A stretch of 64,000 nucleotides of DNA, from assembly GCA_902546725.1 (NCBI GenBank), contig CACCLB010000010.1, positions 1-64,000 on the forward strand, in the 5' to 3' direction. The DNA is from an uncultured Bacteroidota bacterium (GTDB lineage Bacteria > Bacteroidota > Bacteroidia > Flavobacteriales > Flavobacteriaceae). Below are positions 1-9,026 of the stretch, piece by piece. Below the pieces are notes generated by a model. That model was not told the DNA's origin, ran no database searches, and saw only the letters and a list, made by a program, of their open reading frames with translations. A program made the position numbers and the translations under genes. Numbering within the stretch: position 1 is the stretch's first letter; the number at the start of each line of letters is the position of its first letter.

Positions 1-1
1 A

Positions 2-1921
2 AATGATCTAATTTTAGTTCCTGGCTTTATTGCTACTGACGAAAACGGAGAAATCACAACCCTTGGCAGAGGGGGTTCCGATTATACGGCTTCATTATTA
101 GCGAACTACATCAAGGCTTCTGCATTGGAAATCTGGACTGACGTCAGTGGTATGTTTACAGCTCACCCCAATCTGGTTGCACAAGCAATGCCAATTCCGA
201 GACTCTCCTATGAAGAGGCGATGGAATTATCGCATTTTGGTGCTAAAGTGATTTATCCTCCAACACTTCAGCCTCTAATAGAAAACGAAATTCCAATACT
301 GATTAAAAACACCTTTGACGCTGCAGCTGCTGGAACACAAATTGATAAATCAGGTACCTCCGAGGGCGGAAATGGAACGGTAGTAAAAGGTGTAAGTCAT
401 ATCGAAAAGGTTGCCTTGATCAATCTTGAAGGAAGCGGTATGATAGGAATTCCAGGTTTTTCAAAACGTTTGTTCGAATGCTTATCACTCAAACAAATTA
501 ATATTATCATGATTACTCAGGCTTCCTCAGAACATTCAATCTGTATTGGGGTTCGTATGGAAGATGCTGACGAGGCTAAAAAAGCAATAGATACGCAATT
601 TGAATTTGAAATTAGTCTTTCCAGAGTTGAGCCTGCAAAAGTTGAAACTCATATGACCAATATTGCTGTAGTGGGTGATCATATGAAAAAACACCAAGGA
701 ATCAGCGGTAAGCTTTTTAGTAGTCTTGGAGCTAACAATATCAATATTAAAGCCATTGCCCAAGGAGCTTCTGAGCGGAATATATCCATTATCATCGATG
801 AGCGAAATACTCAAAAGGCTTTGAATACCATACACGAAAGTTTTTTCGAAACCCAGACCAAAGAGTTGAATCTATTCATCACAGGAGTAGGAAATGTAGG
901 AGGTAAATTGTTAGAGCAAATCAATCAGCAAGCAGCATACCTACTCGAAAATCTCAGACTAAAAATTCGAGTAATTGCACTGTCAAACTCTAGGAAAATG
1001 GTTTTGAGTGATGCTCCTCTTGACTTAAATGACTGGGAATCTAAACTTGAAGAAAGTACAGTAAAAGCGGATCGAATTGCTTTCTTTGAACACATCAAAA
1101 AACTTAATTTAAGGAATAGTATTTTTGTGGATAACACTGCAAATGAGGAAATTGCTAAAGAATACAATAATTTCCTAAAGCATAATATTGGGGTAGTGAC
1201 TTGTAACAAGATAGCCTGTGCAAGTACACTAAACAACTACAAAGAGCTGAAAAAAACAGCCCGTAGATACGGAACTCCTTTTTTATTCGAAACTAATGTC
1301 GGCGCAGGACTACCAGTAATTGATACCCTCAATAACTTAATCGCCTCAGGAGATGAAATTCAAAAAATACAAGCAATATTATCAGGAAGTTTGAATTTTG
1401 TTTTCAATAATTTTAATACGCAAACCAGTTTTGAAAGTGTTGTCAAAAGCGCTCAAGATGAGGGCTACACAGAGCCTGATCCAAAAATTGATTTAAGCGG
1501 AGTTGATGTGGCTCGAAAAATTTTAATCCTTGCTCGCGAAAGCGGTTTTGAATTGGATTTAGAAGACATAGAAAATCAGTCCTTTCTCCCAGAGGATGTA
1601 CTAAATACAGACAACAATGATGATTTTTTTGCGGCGCTAAAAAATCACGAAACTCATTTTCAATCCATACTTAAAAAAGCAGAGGATAAAAACTGCCGCC
1701 TTAAATACGTTGCTCAATTAGAAGCTGGTAAAGCCAGTGTAGGTTTGCAAGAAATAAACCCCTCTCACGATTTTTATAATTTGGAGGGTAGTGATAACAT
1801 TATATTATTTTACACCAATCGATACAAAAATCAACCTCTTATCGTCAAAGGTGCAGGAGCTGGAGCGGATGTAACAGCTGGTGGAATTTTTGGAGACATT
1901 ATCAGAATTGGAAAAGGCTAA
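2..1921 (+). CDS. thrA: Bifunctional aspartokinase / homoserine dehydrogenase (5' end outside window)
   Basis: This catalyses the first and third steps of threonine/homoserine synthesis: phosphorylation of aspartate and NAD(P)H reduction of aspartate semialdehyde. The frame is open from base 2, so the N-terminal kinase lobe lies outside the window. What remains begins with the kinase C-lobe (GRGGSDYTASLLA, WTDVSGMFTAHP), then paired ACT-type regulatory segments (around bases 410-860), then a homoserine dehydrogenase with the Rossmann motif GVGNVGGKLL near base 890 and the ETNVGAGLPVI segment. The ACT segments suggest feedback inhibition by threonine, as in known ThrA enzymes. thrB follows after 3 bases. 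An internal TTG at 125 is not the real start, because kinase sequence continues upstream. Confidence 0.96.
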   Translation, partial: NDLILVPGFIATDENGEITTLGRGGSDYTASLLANYIKASALEIWTDVSGMFTAHPNLVAQAMPIPRLSYEEAMELSHFGAKVIYPPTLQPLIENEIPILIKNTFDAAAAGTQIDKSGTSEGGNGTVVKGVSHIEKVALINLEGSGMIGIPGFSKRLFECLSLKQINIIMITQASSEHSICIGVRMEDADEAKKAIDTQFEFEISLSRVEPAKVETHMTNIAVVGDHMKKHQGISGKLFSSLGANNINIKAIAQGASERNISIIIDERNTQKALNTIHESFFETQTKELNLFITGVGNVGGKLLEQINQQAAYLLENLRLKIRVIALSNSRKMVLSDAPLDLNDWESKLEESTVKADRIAFFEHIKKLNLRNSIFVDNTANEEIAKEYNNFLKHNIGVVTCNKIACASTLNNYKELKKTARRYGTPFLFETNVGAGLPVIDTLNNLIASGDEIQKIQAILSGSLNFVFNNFNTQTSFESVVKSAQDEGYTEPDPKIDLSGVDVARKILILARESGFELDLEDIENQSFLPEDVLNTDNNDDFFAALKNHETHFQSILKKAEDKNCRLKYVAQLEAGKASVGLQEINPSHDFYNLEGSDNIILFYTNRYKNQPLIVKGAGAGADVTAGGIFGDIIRIGKG

Positions 1922-1924
1922 ATT

Positions 1925-2854
1925 ATGAATCAAATTGAAATTTTTGCCCCTGGAAGTGTCGCCAATATTTCTTGTGGATTTGATGTGCTTGGCTTTTGTT
2001 TAGATCCAATTGGTGATATCATGCGGATATCAAAAACCAAAACTCCTGGTGTAAGTATAGGAAAAGTTACAGGACAAGACCTTCCAACTGATCCTGAAAA
2101 AAATGTAGCCAGTGTAGCTGCAATGGCTTTACTCAAGGAAACACCAACTGAGTTTGGTTTCCAAATTGATATTGAAAAAAAAATAAAACCTGGTAGTGGA
2201 ATTGGTAGTAGTGCTGCCAGTGCTGCTGGAGCCGTATTTGGAATTAATCAGTTGCTTGGGGCACCCTACACCAACAACGAATTAATACGATTTGCTTTGG
2301 CTGGTGAAGCCATTGCAAGTGGTGCTGCACATGCAGACAATCTGGCTCCTGTACTTTTAGGTGGGTTTACACTTGTTCGAAGCAATAAAACTCTTGACGT
2401 AATCAAACTTCCCAATCCCTCTGAACTCGTAGCGACCGTTATTCATCCTAATATTGAATTAAAAACAATTCACTCAAGAGCCATATTAAAACCCACCATA
2501 CCCCTGAATAAAGCCATTGAGCAATGGGGTAATCTGGGAGCATTTGTAAGTGCCCTTTATACCGATGATTATGATTTACTTTCTAGAAGTATGAAGGATA
2601 AAGTAATTGAACCTTACAGAGCCATGTTGATTCCAAAATTTGAGCAGACACGTCAAGCCGCACTAAAGTCTGGCGCCTTGGGAAGTGGAATTTCAGGATC
2701 TGGCCCTTCAATATTTGCATTATCAAGAGGGATGCAGACCGCAAAAAAAGTCGGTGAAGCAATGGCAGATGTTTACAAAAAGTTGGATTTAAAACACCAG
2801 TTATACTTCTCTAAAATCAATACACAAGGTATCAAAATCTTAAGCCAATTATGA
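1925..2854 (+). CDS. thrB: Homoserine kinase
   Basis: This GHMP-family kinase phosphorylates homoserine to O-phosphohomoserine, the substrate of the next gene product. It opens with APGSVANISCGFDVLGF, the family's N-terminal motif. The glycine-rich ATP loop PGSGIGSSAASAAG lies near residues 90-105, and the C-terminal GSGISGSGPSIFAL motif near residue 255 completes the active site. At 309 residues it has the usual length. It sits 3 bases after thrA, and its stop overlaps the thrC start in an ATGA, suggesting coupled translation of the thrABC operon. Confidence 0.97.
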   Translation: MNQIEIFAPGSVANISCGFDVLGFCLDPIGDIMRISKTKTPGVSIGKVTGQDLPTDPEKNVASVAAMALLKETPTEFGFQIDIEKKIKPGSGIGSSAASAAGAVFGINQLLGAPYTNNELIRFALAGEAIASGAAHADNLAPVLLGGFTLVRSNKTLDVIKLPNPSELVATVIHPNIELKTIHSRAILKPTIPLNKAIEQWGNLGAFVSALYTDDYDLLSRSMKDKVIEPYRAMLIPKFEQTRQAALKSGALGSGISGSGPSIFALSRGMQTAKKVGEAMADVYKKLDLKHQLYFSKINTQGIKILSQL

Positions 2855-4155
2855 ATTACTACAGTTTAAATTACAACTCCTCTACTGTAGGTTTTTTAGA
2901 AGCCGTCCGCAAGGGACTTGCCCCTGATAGAGGATTGTATTTCCCCGAAACCATTCCCCCACTTTCACAAGATTTTATTGAAAGTATCCCTAAACTGACT
3001 AATCACGAATTGGCTTTTACTGCAATAGCACCTTTTGTAGGCGAGGATATTCCAAAAGATCGATTAAAAAGGATCGTTGAGGAGACCCTCAGCTTTGATT
3101 TCCCAATAGTCCCCATTACTCAATCTATTTCAAGTTTAGAGTTATTTCAAGGTCCAACACTTGCCTTTAAAGATGTTGGAGCCCGTTTTATGGCTCGATG
3201 TTTAGCTTATGCTCATGAAGTTAAAGAACAAAAAAAACTGACCATACTCGTTGCGACATCTGGTGATACAGGAGGTGCTGTAGCTGACGGTTTCTATAAA
3301 GTCAATGGCATTGATGTGGTTATTCTTTACCCCAAAGGCAAAGTGAGCGAGGTTCAGGAAAAACAATTGACCACTTTGGGCGAAAATATTACCGCATTGG
3401 AAGTGGATGGTACTTTTGATGATTGCCAAAACATGGTGAAATCTGCTTTTATTGATCCAGAACTTACCAATCAAGTGGCTTTGACCTCTGCAAATTCGAT
3501 AAATATTGCTCGCTGGCTTGCGCAAATGTTTTACTATTTTGTTGCCTATAAAAACAGACCAAATCCTGAAAAAGATTTGGTAGTATCTGTCCCTAGTGGA
3601 AATTTTGGAAACTTGTGTGCAGGGCTCATGGCTCAACAAATGGGGTTGCCCATTAAACATTTTGTTGCCAGTACGAATGTAAATGATACGGTCCCAAGTT
3701 ATTTAAGCTCTGGAAATTACGAACCTAAAAAATCCATTTCAACCATATCTAACGCCATGGATGTTGGAGATCCAAGTAATTTCATTCGAATACAGAAATT
3801 ATTTAACAACGATTTTTATAAACTTAAGAAAGTTGTAAGTGGCTTTGCTTACACGGATTCTCAAACTAAAAAAGCACTTAAAGAAATTTATAAGTCAAGT
3901 AACTATATCGCTGATCCTCACGGTGCAGTGAGTTATCTTGGTCTTAAGGACTATTTAAATTCACAAGAGCAGGATACACTTCAGGGTATCTTTTTTGAAA
4001 CCGCACATCCTATAAAATTTGCGCCTACTGTAGAGACTATTTTAAAACTCAAAATCGACCCTCCTAAACAAGTTGAAAGCCTTTTAAATAAGCCCAAACT
4101 AAGTTTGCCAGTAAACGACTACAAAGCGCTAAAAGATTTCTTTTTTGAGCGTTAA
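2851..4155 (+). CDS. thrC: Threonine synthase
   Basis: This PLP enzyme converts O-phosphohomoserine to threonine, the last step of the operon's pathway. The PLP lysine is in GPTLAFKDVGARF (near residue 110), and the phosphate-binding stretch ATSGDTGGAVADGF follows near residue 135. The SVPSGNFGNLCAGL motif near residue 250 is typical of the fold-type II enzyme. Its length of 434 residues and the N-terminal YYSLNYNSSTVGFLEAV segment match the E. coli/yeast class of threonine synthase. It overlaps thrB by 4 bases. It also overlaps the 3' end of the oppositely oriented aminopeptidase gene by 4 bases, leaving no room for a terminator between them. Confidence 0.97.
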   Translation: MNYYSLNYNSSTVGFLEAVRKGLAPDRGLYFPETIPPLSQDFIESIPKLTNHELAFTAIAPFVGEDIPKDRLKRIVEETLSFDFPIVPITQSISSLELFQGPTLAFKDVGARFMARCLAYAHEVKEQKKLTILVATSGDTGGAVADGFYKVNGIDVVILYPKGKVSEVQEKQLTTLGENITALEVDGTFDDCQNMVKSAFIDPELTNQVALTSANSINIARWLAQMFYYFVAYKNRPNPEKDLVVSVPSGNFGNLCAGLMAQQMGLPIKHFVASTNVNDTVPSYLSSGNYEPKKSISTISNAMDVGDPSNFIRIQKLFNNDFYKLKKVVSGFAYTDSQTKKALKEIYKSSNYIADPHGAVSYLGLKDYLNSQEQDTLQGIFFETAHPIKFAPTVETILKLKIDPPKQVESLLNKPKLSLPVNDYKALKDFFFER

Positions 4156-5786
4156 TTTATCTCCAAAGCGGGGAGTTTAAAGTCATCTAAAGGACTTTCT
4201 TCAGCCATGAGTTTTTCAATTTCATCCCAAGCTCTTGGTGCTCCAGCTGATAAGTTTACAGGACCGTTTTTAGTGACAAGAATGTCGTCTTCTATACGAA
4301 TTCCAATATCCCACCATTTGGGGTCACAGGGACTCCCCTGAGGAACATAGATTCCAGGCTCTACAGTTATCACCATATTGGTGTCTAGATTTTGATACAA
4401 ACCCGGATCGTGAACATCGAGTCCGATATGGTGAGCCACTCCATGAGGCAAATAGCGTCTGTATTCTTGAGGATCTTTTATTAACCCTAAGTCCATTAGC
4501 CTCTTTTGTACTACTTTACTGCAAGCCTCACCAATTGCTCTAAAACTTGCTCCTTTTTGAGCAGCCTTAATTCCTGCATTTTGTGCATCGTAAACGATTT
4601 GATAAAGTGCTTTTTGTTCAGGACTAAATTTACCTGAAACAGGAATTGTTCTAGTAACATCGGCAGTATAACCATTATACTCTGCACCCAAATCCATTAG
4701 AATTAACTGATTTTTAAGATCTGTTTTATCATTAGTGATATAATGAAGTACACAGGCGTTATCCCCTGCCCCTACTATGGAGGGATATCCTTCATGAGCA
4801 GCGCCGTATTTTTTGTAAACAAGCTGATGAATCCCTTGAACCTCACGCTCGGTCATCTCGGGATTTATTGCTTTCATCACCTCAATTTGCCCTTGAGCAG
4901 AAATTTGAATAGCCTTTTTAAGCAACCGAAGTTCTTCGGGTAATTTTTTCTCTCTTAAACTAGCCATAATTAGAGAAAGTTGATCGATATCAAAATTATA
5001 ATCCCGAGTAAGATATGCTGTTCTAGTTTTTAAATCTACTAAAGAAGTCGCTTCCTGAGCATCTAAAAAATCTTTAATTATTGGATCTTCCAATAGTGTT
5101 TCGTCTTGGGTGGCATAATACGAAATCATGCGTTTGATATTCGGTATTTGCTCAGCTTCAGCGGTTCTGATTCTTTGGTATAAGCGATAACGCTGAGGGT
5201 CGAAGTTTTCTGGATAGTTAATAGCACTTTTAAATTTTTGCTGTAGATCAAACAAATCACTAGAGTCGCTTTTATTGTCACGAACATCATTTTTAAAGTC
5301 AAAAATCAATACGGTATCAAAACGATCAAAAGTATGCGATTCTTTTACAAACACTCTTTTACTTTCTACTCGATCAAATCCCATCTTGGCAGCGCCTTCA
5401 ACTCCTAATTGAAGCCCATTCCACATTTCATTTCGTGCATCTCGTTCACGCACATATAATTTTTCATAATACAAACCTTCTTCGTCTTCTTGGGGTACAT
5501 TATAAACTAATAAAACCGCGTGTGGTTCATTCCATCCAGTCAGATAGAAAAAATTGGGGTCTGGATGATAGACATAATCGGTGTCATTAGATCGATTTCG
5601 AATGGGAGATGAAAAGAATACGGCCACACTGTTGTTTGGTAATTTTTGTCGCAATTCAACACGTCTATTTTTATGAAAATCGGCTGAAAGTTCCGACTTT
5701 TGTCCATTAGCATTTGGGGTATTGACTAAAATAAATACCACTAAAAAAAGTAACCTAAGGGATTTGCTTTTAAATACCGAAAACAT
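4152..5786 (-). CDS. Secreted M24B Xaa-Pro aminopeptidase
   Basis: This is a metallopeptidase expected to remove N-terminal residues preceding proline. The chosen start at 5786 gives a clean signal peptide (MFSVFKSKSLRLLFLVVFIL, cleavage near NANGQ), so the protein is probably exported. An N-terminal aminopeptidase-P domain (VAVFFSSPIRNRSNDTDYVY, residues about 45-200) is followed by a pita-bread catalytic domain. Its metal ligands are visible in DLGAEYNGYTADVTRT, in LPHGVAHHIGLDVHDPG, in TVEPGIYVP, and in RIEDDILVT. An upstream in-frame codon at 5825 would add 13 residues before the signal peptide and lies inside gcvT, so it is less likely. Only 25 bases separate this start from the divergent gcvT. 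Confidence 0.92.
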   Translation of the reverse strand: MFSVFKSKSLRLLFLVVFILVNTPNANGQKSELSADFHKNRRVELRQKLPNNSVAVFFSSPIRNRSNDTDYVYHPDPNFFYLTGWNEPHAVLLVYNVPQEDEEGLYYEKLYVRERDARNEMWNGLQLGVEGAAKMGFDRVESKRVFVKESHTFDRFDTVLIFDFKNDVRDNKSDSSDLFDLQQKFKSAINYPENFDPQRYRLYQRIRTAEAEQIPNIKRMISYYATQDETLLEDPIIKDFLDAQEATSLVDLKTRTAYLTRDYNFDIDQLSLIMASLREKKLPEELRLLKKAIQISAQGQIEVMKAINPEMTEREVQGIHQLVYKKYGAAHEGYPSIVGAGDNACVLHYITNDKTDLKNQLILMDLGAEYNGYTADVTRTIPVSGKFSPEQKALYQIVYDAQNAGIKAAQKGASFRAIGEACSKVVQKRLMDLGLIKDPQEYRRYLPHGVAHHIGLDVHDPGLYQNLDTNMVITVEPGIYVPQGSPCDPKWWDIGIRIEDDILVTKNGPVNLSAGAPRAWDEIEKLMAEESPLDDFKLPALEIN

Positions 5787-5794
5787 AAATAATT

Positions 5795-5802
5795 TATTTT
5801 TG
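5795..5802 (+). promoter_or_regulatory. Candidate -7 element for gcvT
   Basis: TATTTTTG matches the Bacteroidota -7 consensus TAnnTTTG 9 bases before the gcvT ATG, implying a very short leader. No well-spaced -33 TTTG is visible, so the call rests on one element in AT-rich sequence. Confidence 0.3.
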
Positions 5803-5811
5803 AATGAACTT

Positions 5812-6897
5812 ATGAAAAAAACCACACTCTACCATACTCATCAAGCATTGAATGCAAAAATGACATCCTTTGGTGGCTATGAAATGCCAATTCAATATAC
5901 GGGGGTCAAAAAAGAGCACCTTAATGTTCGTAAGAACCTTGGAGTCTTTGATGTTTCTCATATGGGTGAGTTTTTTGTATCAGGACCCCATGCACTTGAA
6001 TTACTTCAAAAAGTTTGTAGTAATGATATTTCAAAGATTACTGTTGGAAAGGCGCAATACAATTACTTACCGAACGATAAAGGAGGTATTGTTGATGATT
6101 CAATCGTTTACCGTCTTGAAGAAACGGTTTATTTACTCGTTGTAAACGCATCGAATATAGCAAAAGACTGGGAGTGGATTCAAAAATACAACAGCGCATT
6201 TGGTGCTGCATTGGAAGACCGCAGTGATCAGACGGCATTATTGGCTATTCAAGGACCCAAAGCATTAGAGGCAATGCAAGGACTTACTCCAATCAATTTA
6301 AATGATTTGCCGTATTATGCGCATGCTAGCGGGGAATTTGCAGGATGTGAAAACACACTTATTGCCACTACGGGTTATACAGGAGCGGGTGGTATTGAAA
6401 TTTATTTCCCCGCTGATAAAGCACCACAAGTTTGGGATGCAGTACTCAAAGCAGGAGCTGATTTTGGAATCACTCCAGTAGGACTTGCTGCTCGAGATAC
6501 ACTGCGAACAGAAATGGGGTATTGCCTTTATGGAAACGAGATCAACGATAACAGTTCTCCAATTGCAGCAGGTTTAAAATGGATTAGCAAACCTGAAAAA
6601 GGATGCGTCAATGCAAATCAAATAGAAAAAGAAATCAAAAATGGTACTCCTCAAAAGTTGGTTGGATTTGTAATGGAAGGAAGGGCAATTCCAAGATCAG
6701 GTCACGAATTAATTGATCAAAACAACCGTGTTATTGGTAAGGTAACCTCAGGAACACAGTCGCCTTCTCTTTCTCAGGGAATTGGTTTGGGCTATGTAGA
6801 AAAGGATTATGGAAAAACGGGAACTGAAATCGGTGTTCGTATTAGAGAGAAATACTGCCCTGCCCAAATTGTCAAGCTGCCTTTTATAAAATCTTAG
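5812..6897 (+). CDS. gcvT: Glycine cleavage system T protein (aminomethyltransferase)
   Basis: This transfers the methylene group from aminomethylated H protein to tetrahydrofolate, releasing ammonia. The start MKKTTLYHTHQALNAKM is typical, and the 361-residue length matches the family. Visible landmarks are FGGYEMPIQYTGVKKEH, the folate-site segment FDVSHMGEFFVSG, GYTGAGGIEIY, and the conserved AARDTLRTEMGYCLYGNEI block near residue 225-245. Upstream in-frame ATG codons from 5722 would run into the divergent aminopeptidase and are not supported by the family. No gcvH or gcvP lies in the window, so the system's genes are dispersed. The next gene starts 3 bases after the stop. Confidence 0.97.
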   Translation: MKKTTLYHTHQALNAKMTSFGGYEMPIQYTGVKKEHLNVRKNLGVFDVSHMGEFFVSGPHALELLQKVCSNDISKITVGKAQYNYLPNDKGGIVDDSIVYRLEETVYLLVVNASNIAKDWEWIQKYNSAFGAALEDRSDQTALLAIQGPKALEAMQGLTPINLNDLPYYAHASGEFAGCENTLIATTGYTGAGGIEIYFPADKAPQVWDAVLKAGADFGITPVGLAARDTLRTEMGYCLYGNEINDNSSPIAAGLKWISKPEKGCVNANQIEKEIKNGTPQKLVGFVMEGRAIPRSGHELIDQNNRVIGKVTSGTQSPSLSQGIGLGYVEKDYGKTGTEIGVRIREKYCPAQIVKLPFIKS

Positions 6898-6900
6898 CCC

Positions 6901-7725
6901 TTGAAATCAATTCTTATCTTAGGTGGAAGTGGATTTATTGGCAACTGCCTCTATAAAGAATTGGCACCCTATTACAATACTTTTGCAACCTATAATACCG
7001 CAAAAGGATATCAAAAGAATCAACATTTTTTTCAATACTCTTTAGAACAAGGTGGTTTGGAGTCTATTTTAAAAGAAGTGAAACCCAAGCTCATTATTTC
7101 AGCTCTAAGAGGAGATTTTAATGCCCAACTTGAAGCCCACGATTTCCTGATAAATCTTATTAAAAAAAGTGACTGTCGTTTCCTCTATCTTTCCTCGGCT
7201 AATGTCTTTGATTCATTTGAACATTATCCCTCCTACGAATACGACAAAACATTGTCCGAAAGCATCTTTGGTCGTTTTAAAATCAAAATAGAAAATCAAC
7301 TGATGCGTTTATCTCCTGGAAAGTATGTCATCGCAAGACTACCAATGGTTTTTGGAATAAATGCGCCTCGAACACTTCAAATTGACCATGCTATACACAA
7401 CAATGAATCCATTGAGGTCTTTCCAAACTCAATCATCAATGTCAATAGTGATATACGATTGAGTCAACAAATTCATTATTTAATCAATCATAAAAAAACA
7501 GGGGTCTACCATCTGGGGAGTACTGATTTGATTTCACATTTTGACTTTATCAAAAATATTGTAGATCGCAGACATCAAAAACCAGGCATATACAAACAAG
7601 TTTTTACTTCCAATACAATACGTTATTTAGCAACCTTACCTAAAGAAAATAGGCTGCCAAATCATATTTTACCCTCCTACCTTGATGTACTGGATGATCT
7701 TACCATCAAGCAAATTGAGAACTAA
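6901..7725 (+). CDS. NAD(P)-dependent extended SDR, RmlD-like reductase
   Basis: This is an atypical or extended short-chain dehydrogenase resembling dTDP-4-dehydrorhamnose reductase. The N-terminal Rossmann motif is GGSGFIGNCLY. A central LYLSSANVFD segment followed by YPSYEYDKTLSES holds the usual strand and the candidate Tyr-x-x-x-Lys pair (Y-E-Y-D-K). MVFGINAP and LGSTDLISHFDF resemble substrate-side segments of RmlD. The start is TTG at 6901; no ATG is suitably placed. It follows gcvT by 3 bases and is probably cotranscribed with it, but no sugar biosynthesis cluster is nearby, so the substrate cannot be given. Confidence 0.75.
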   Translation: MKSILILGGSGFIGNCLYKELAPYYNTFATYNTAKGYQKNQHFFQYSLEQGGLESILKEVKPKLIISALRGDFNAQLEAHDFLINLIKKSDCRFLYLSSANVFDSFEHYPSYEYDKTLSESIFGRFKIKIENQLMRLSPGKYVIARLPMVFGINAPRTLQIDHAIHNNESIEVFPNSIINVNSDIRLSQQIHYLINHKKTGVYHLGSTDLISHFDFIKNIVDRRHQKPGIYKQVFTSNTIRYLATLPKENRLPNHILPSYLDVLDDLTIKQIEN

Positions 7726-7761
7726 TTCAATTTTTTTATTTTAGCATGGCAATTTAAAATT

Positions 7762-8478
7762 ATGGGAAGAGCATTTGAATTTAGAAAAGCACGAAAAATG
7801 AAGCGTTGGTCAGCCATGGCTAAAACCTTTACCCGAATAGGAAAGGACATTGTAATGGCTGTAAAAGAAGGGGGTCCTGATCCAGATAATAACTCCAGAC
7901 TACGTGCTGTTATTCAAAATGCAAAAGCCGCCAACATGCCCAAAGAAAACGTTGAGCGTGCCATAAAAAAAGCATCAGACAAAGACTCTGGAGATTTTAA
8001 AGAAGTACTTTTTGAAGGCTACGCTCCCCATGGAATTGCCGTCTTAGTTGAGACGGCTACGGACAATAACAACAGAACAGTTGCAAATATCAGATCGTAT
8101 TTCAACAAAGCCAATGGAAATTTAGGAACTGCTGGTTCTGTAGAGTTTATGTTTGACCACAGTTGTAATTTTAGAATAAACGCTACAGGTCTTGATCCTG
8201 AGGAGATTGAACTTGAATTTATTGATTTTGGTGTTGAAGAAGTATTTGTAGACGATGACGGCATGCTACTTTATGCCCCTTTTGAAAGTTTTGGTGAAGT
8301 TCAGAAAGAACTTGAAAAAAGAGCATTTGAAATCCTTTCGTCTGGCTTTGAACGTATTCCTCAATCTACTAAATCTCTTGATTTAGAAGCTCAAGAAGAA
8401 GTTCTTCAACTTATAGAACGTATCGAAGAAGACGACGATGTTCAGAACGTTTATCATACTCTGGAGATCAAAGAATAA
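7762..8478 (+). CDS. yebC: YebC/PmpR-type protein (TACO1 family)
   Basis: This family has been described both as a DNA-binding transcriptional regulator and as a factor that relieves ribosome stalling on proline stretches. The diagnostic N-terminus MGRAFEFRKARKMKRWSAMA is followed by KTFTRIGKDIVMAVKEGGPDP, then PKENVERAIKKA and the GYAPHGIAVLVETATDN motif near residues 90-110. The end has an acidic EEDDDVQNVYHTL tail typical of the family. The length of 238 residues is normal. A Met-start with no upstream extension possible in the family fits ATG 7762. Confidence 0.95.
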   Translation: MGRAFEFRKARKMKRWSAMAKTFTRIGKDIVMAVKEGGPDPDNNSRLRAVIQNAKAANMPKENVERAIKKASDKDSGDFKEVLFEGYAPHGIAVLVETATDNNNRTVANIRSYFNKANGNLGTAGSVEFMFDHSCNFRINATGLDPEEIELEFIDFGVEEVFVDDDGMLLYAPFESFGEVQKELEKRAFEILSSGFERIPQSTKSLDLEAQEEVLQLIERIEEDDDVQNVYHTLEIKE

Positions 8479-8481
8479 GCA

Positions 8482-9024
8482 TTAATAACTATTTTCCTTT
8501 GAAAACCCTTCGACCCCTTTAAAAAGCTGGTCTAAAGTTTTTAAGTCTAAGGCTTCGTCCTGAGTAGGGTAAAAGTTGGGATGAACTACCACTTTTTTAT
8601 TCTTGTAATCAAAAGCAACAGGAACGATAGGAATCTGTAATTTTTTAGCAATGTGATAATAACCCGTTTTGAGTTTATTGACTTTTTTTCGTGTCCCTTC
8701 TGGAGCCAAGGCAATTCTGAATTTTTTATGAGCATTAAACACAGCTGAGATGGCCTCTACTGAACCCCGATTACCTAAGCGATCAATGGGAGCTCCTCCT
8801 AACCCCCTAAAAAACCAAGAAGTCAGCGGAGAAAACAATTCTTTTTTACCCAAGAAATTGATCTGCTCTTTTGAAATACTGCGAACCATGAGACCCACAA
8901 AAAAATCCAACCAACTGGTATGAGGAACTACTGCTACGATGTATTTAGGTAAAGTGGGGAAACGCCCTATTAACTTCCAGTTTAAGAGTTTAAAAAAAAT
9001 AAAACGAGAAATTAAATTCCCCAT
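8482..9024 (-). CDS. PlsC-like 1-acyl-glycerol-3-phosphate acyltransferase family protein
   Basis: This is a membrane-associated acyltransferase of lipid metabolism. The catalytic HX4D motif is seen as HTSWLD (near residue 34) and the acceptor-site motif as APEGTRKK (near residue 110). GAPIDRLGNRGSVEAI between them is the third family block. At 180 residues it is shorter than classical PlsC (about 240), resembling the compact versions common in Bacteroidota, so its acceptor could be something other than lysophosphatidate. I prefer ATG 9024; a TTG at 9030 overlaps the upstream helicase stop by 4 bases. It is very probably cotranscribed with that helicase gene. Confidence 0.85.
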   Translation of the reverse strand: MGNLISRFIFFKLLNWKLIGRFPTLPKYIVAVVPHTSWLDFFVGLMVRSISKEQINFLGKKELFSPLTSWFFRGLGGAPIDRLGNRGSVEAISAVFNAHKKFRIALAPEGTRKKVNKLKTGYYHIAKKLQIPIVPVAFDYKNKKVVVHPNFYPTQDEALDLKTLDQLFKGVEGFSKENSY

Positions 9025-9026
9025 AA

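Noticed and set aside
3202-3660. 152-codon open frame on the minus strand
   Set aside because: It is antisense to thrC, and its sequence does not resemble a protein family.
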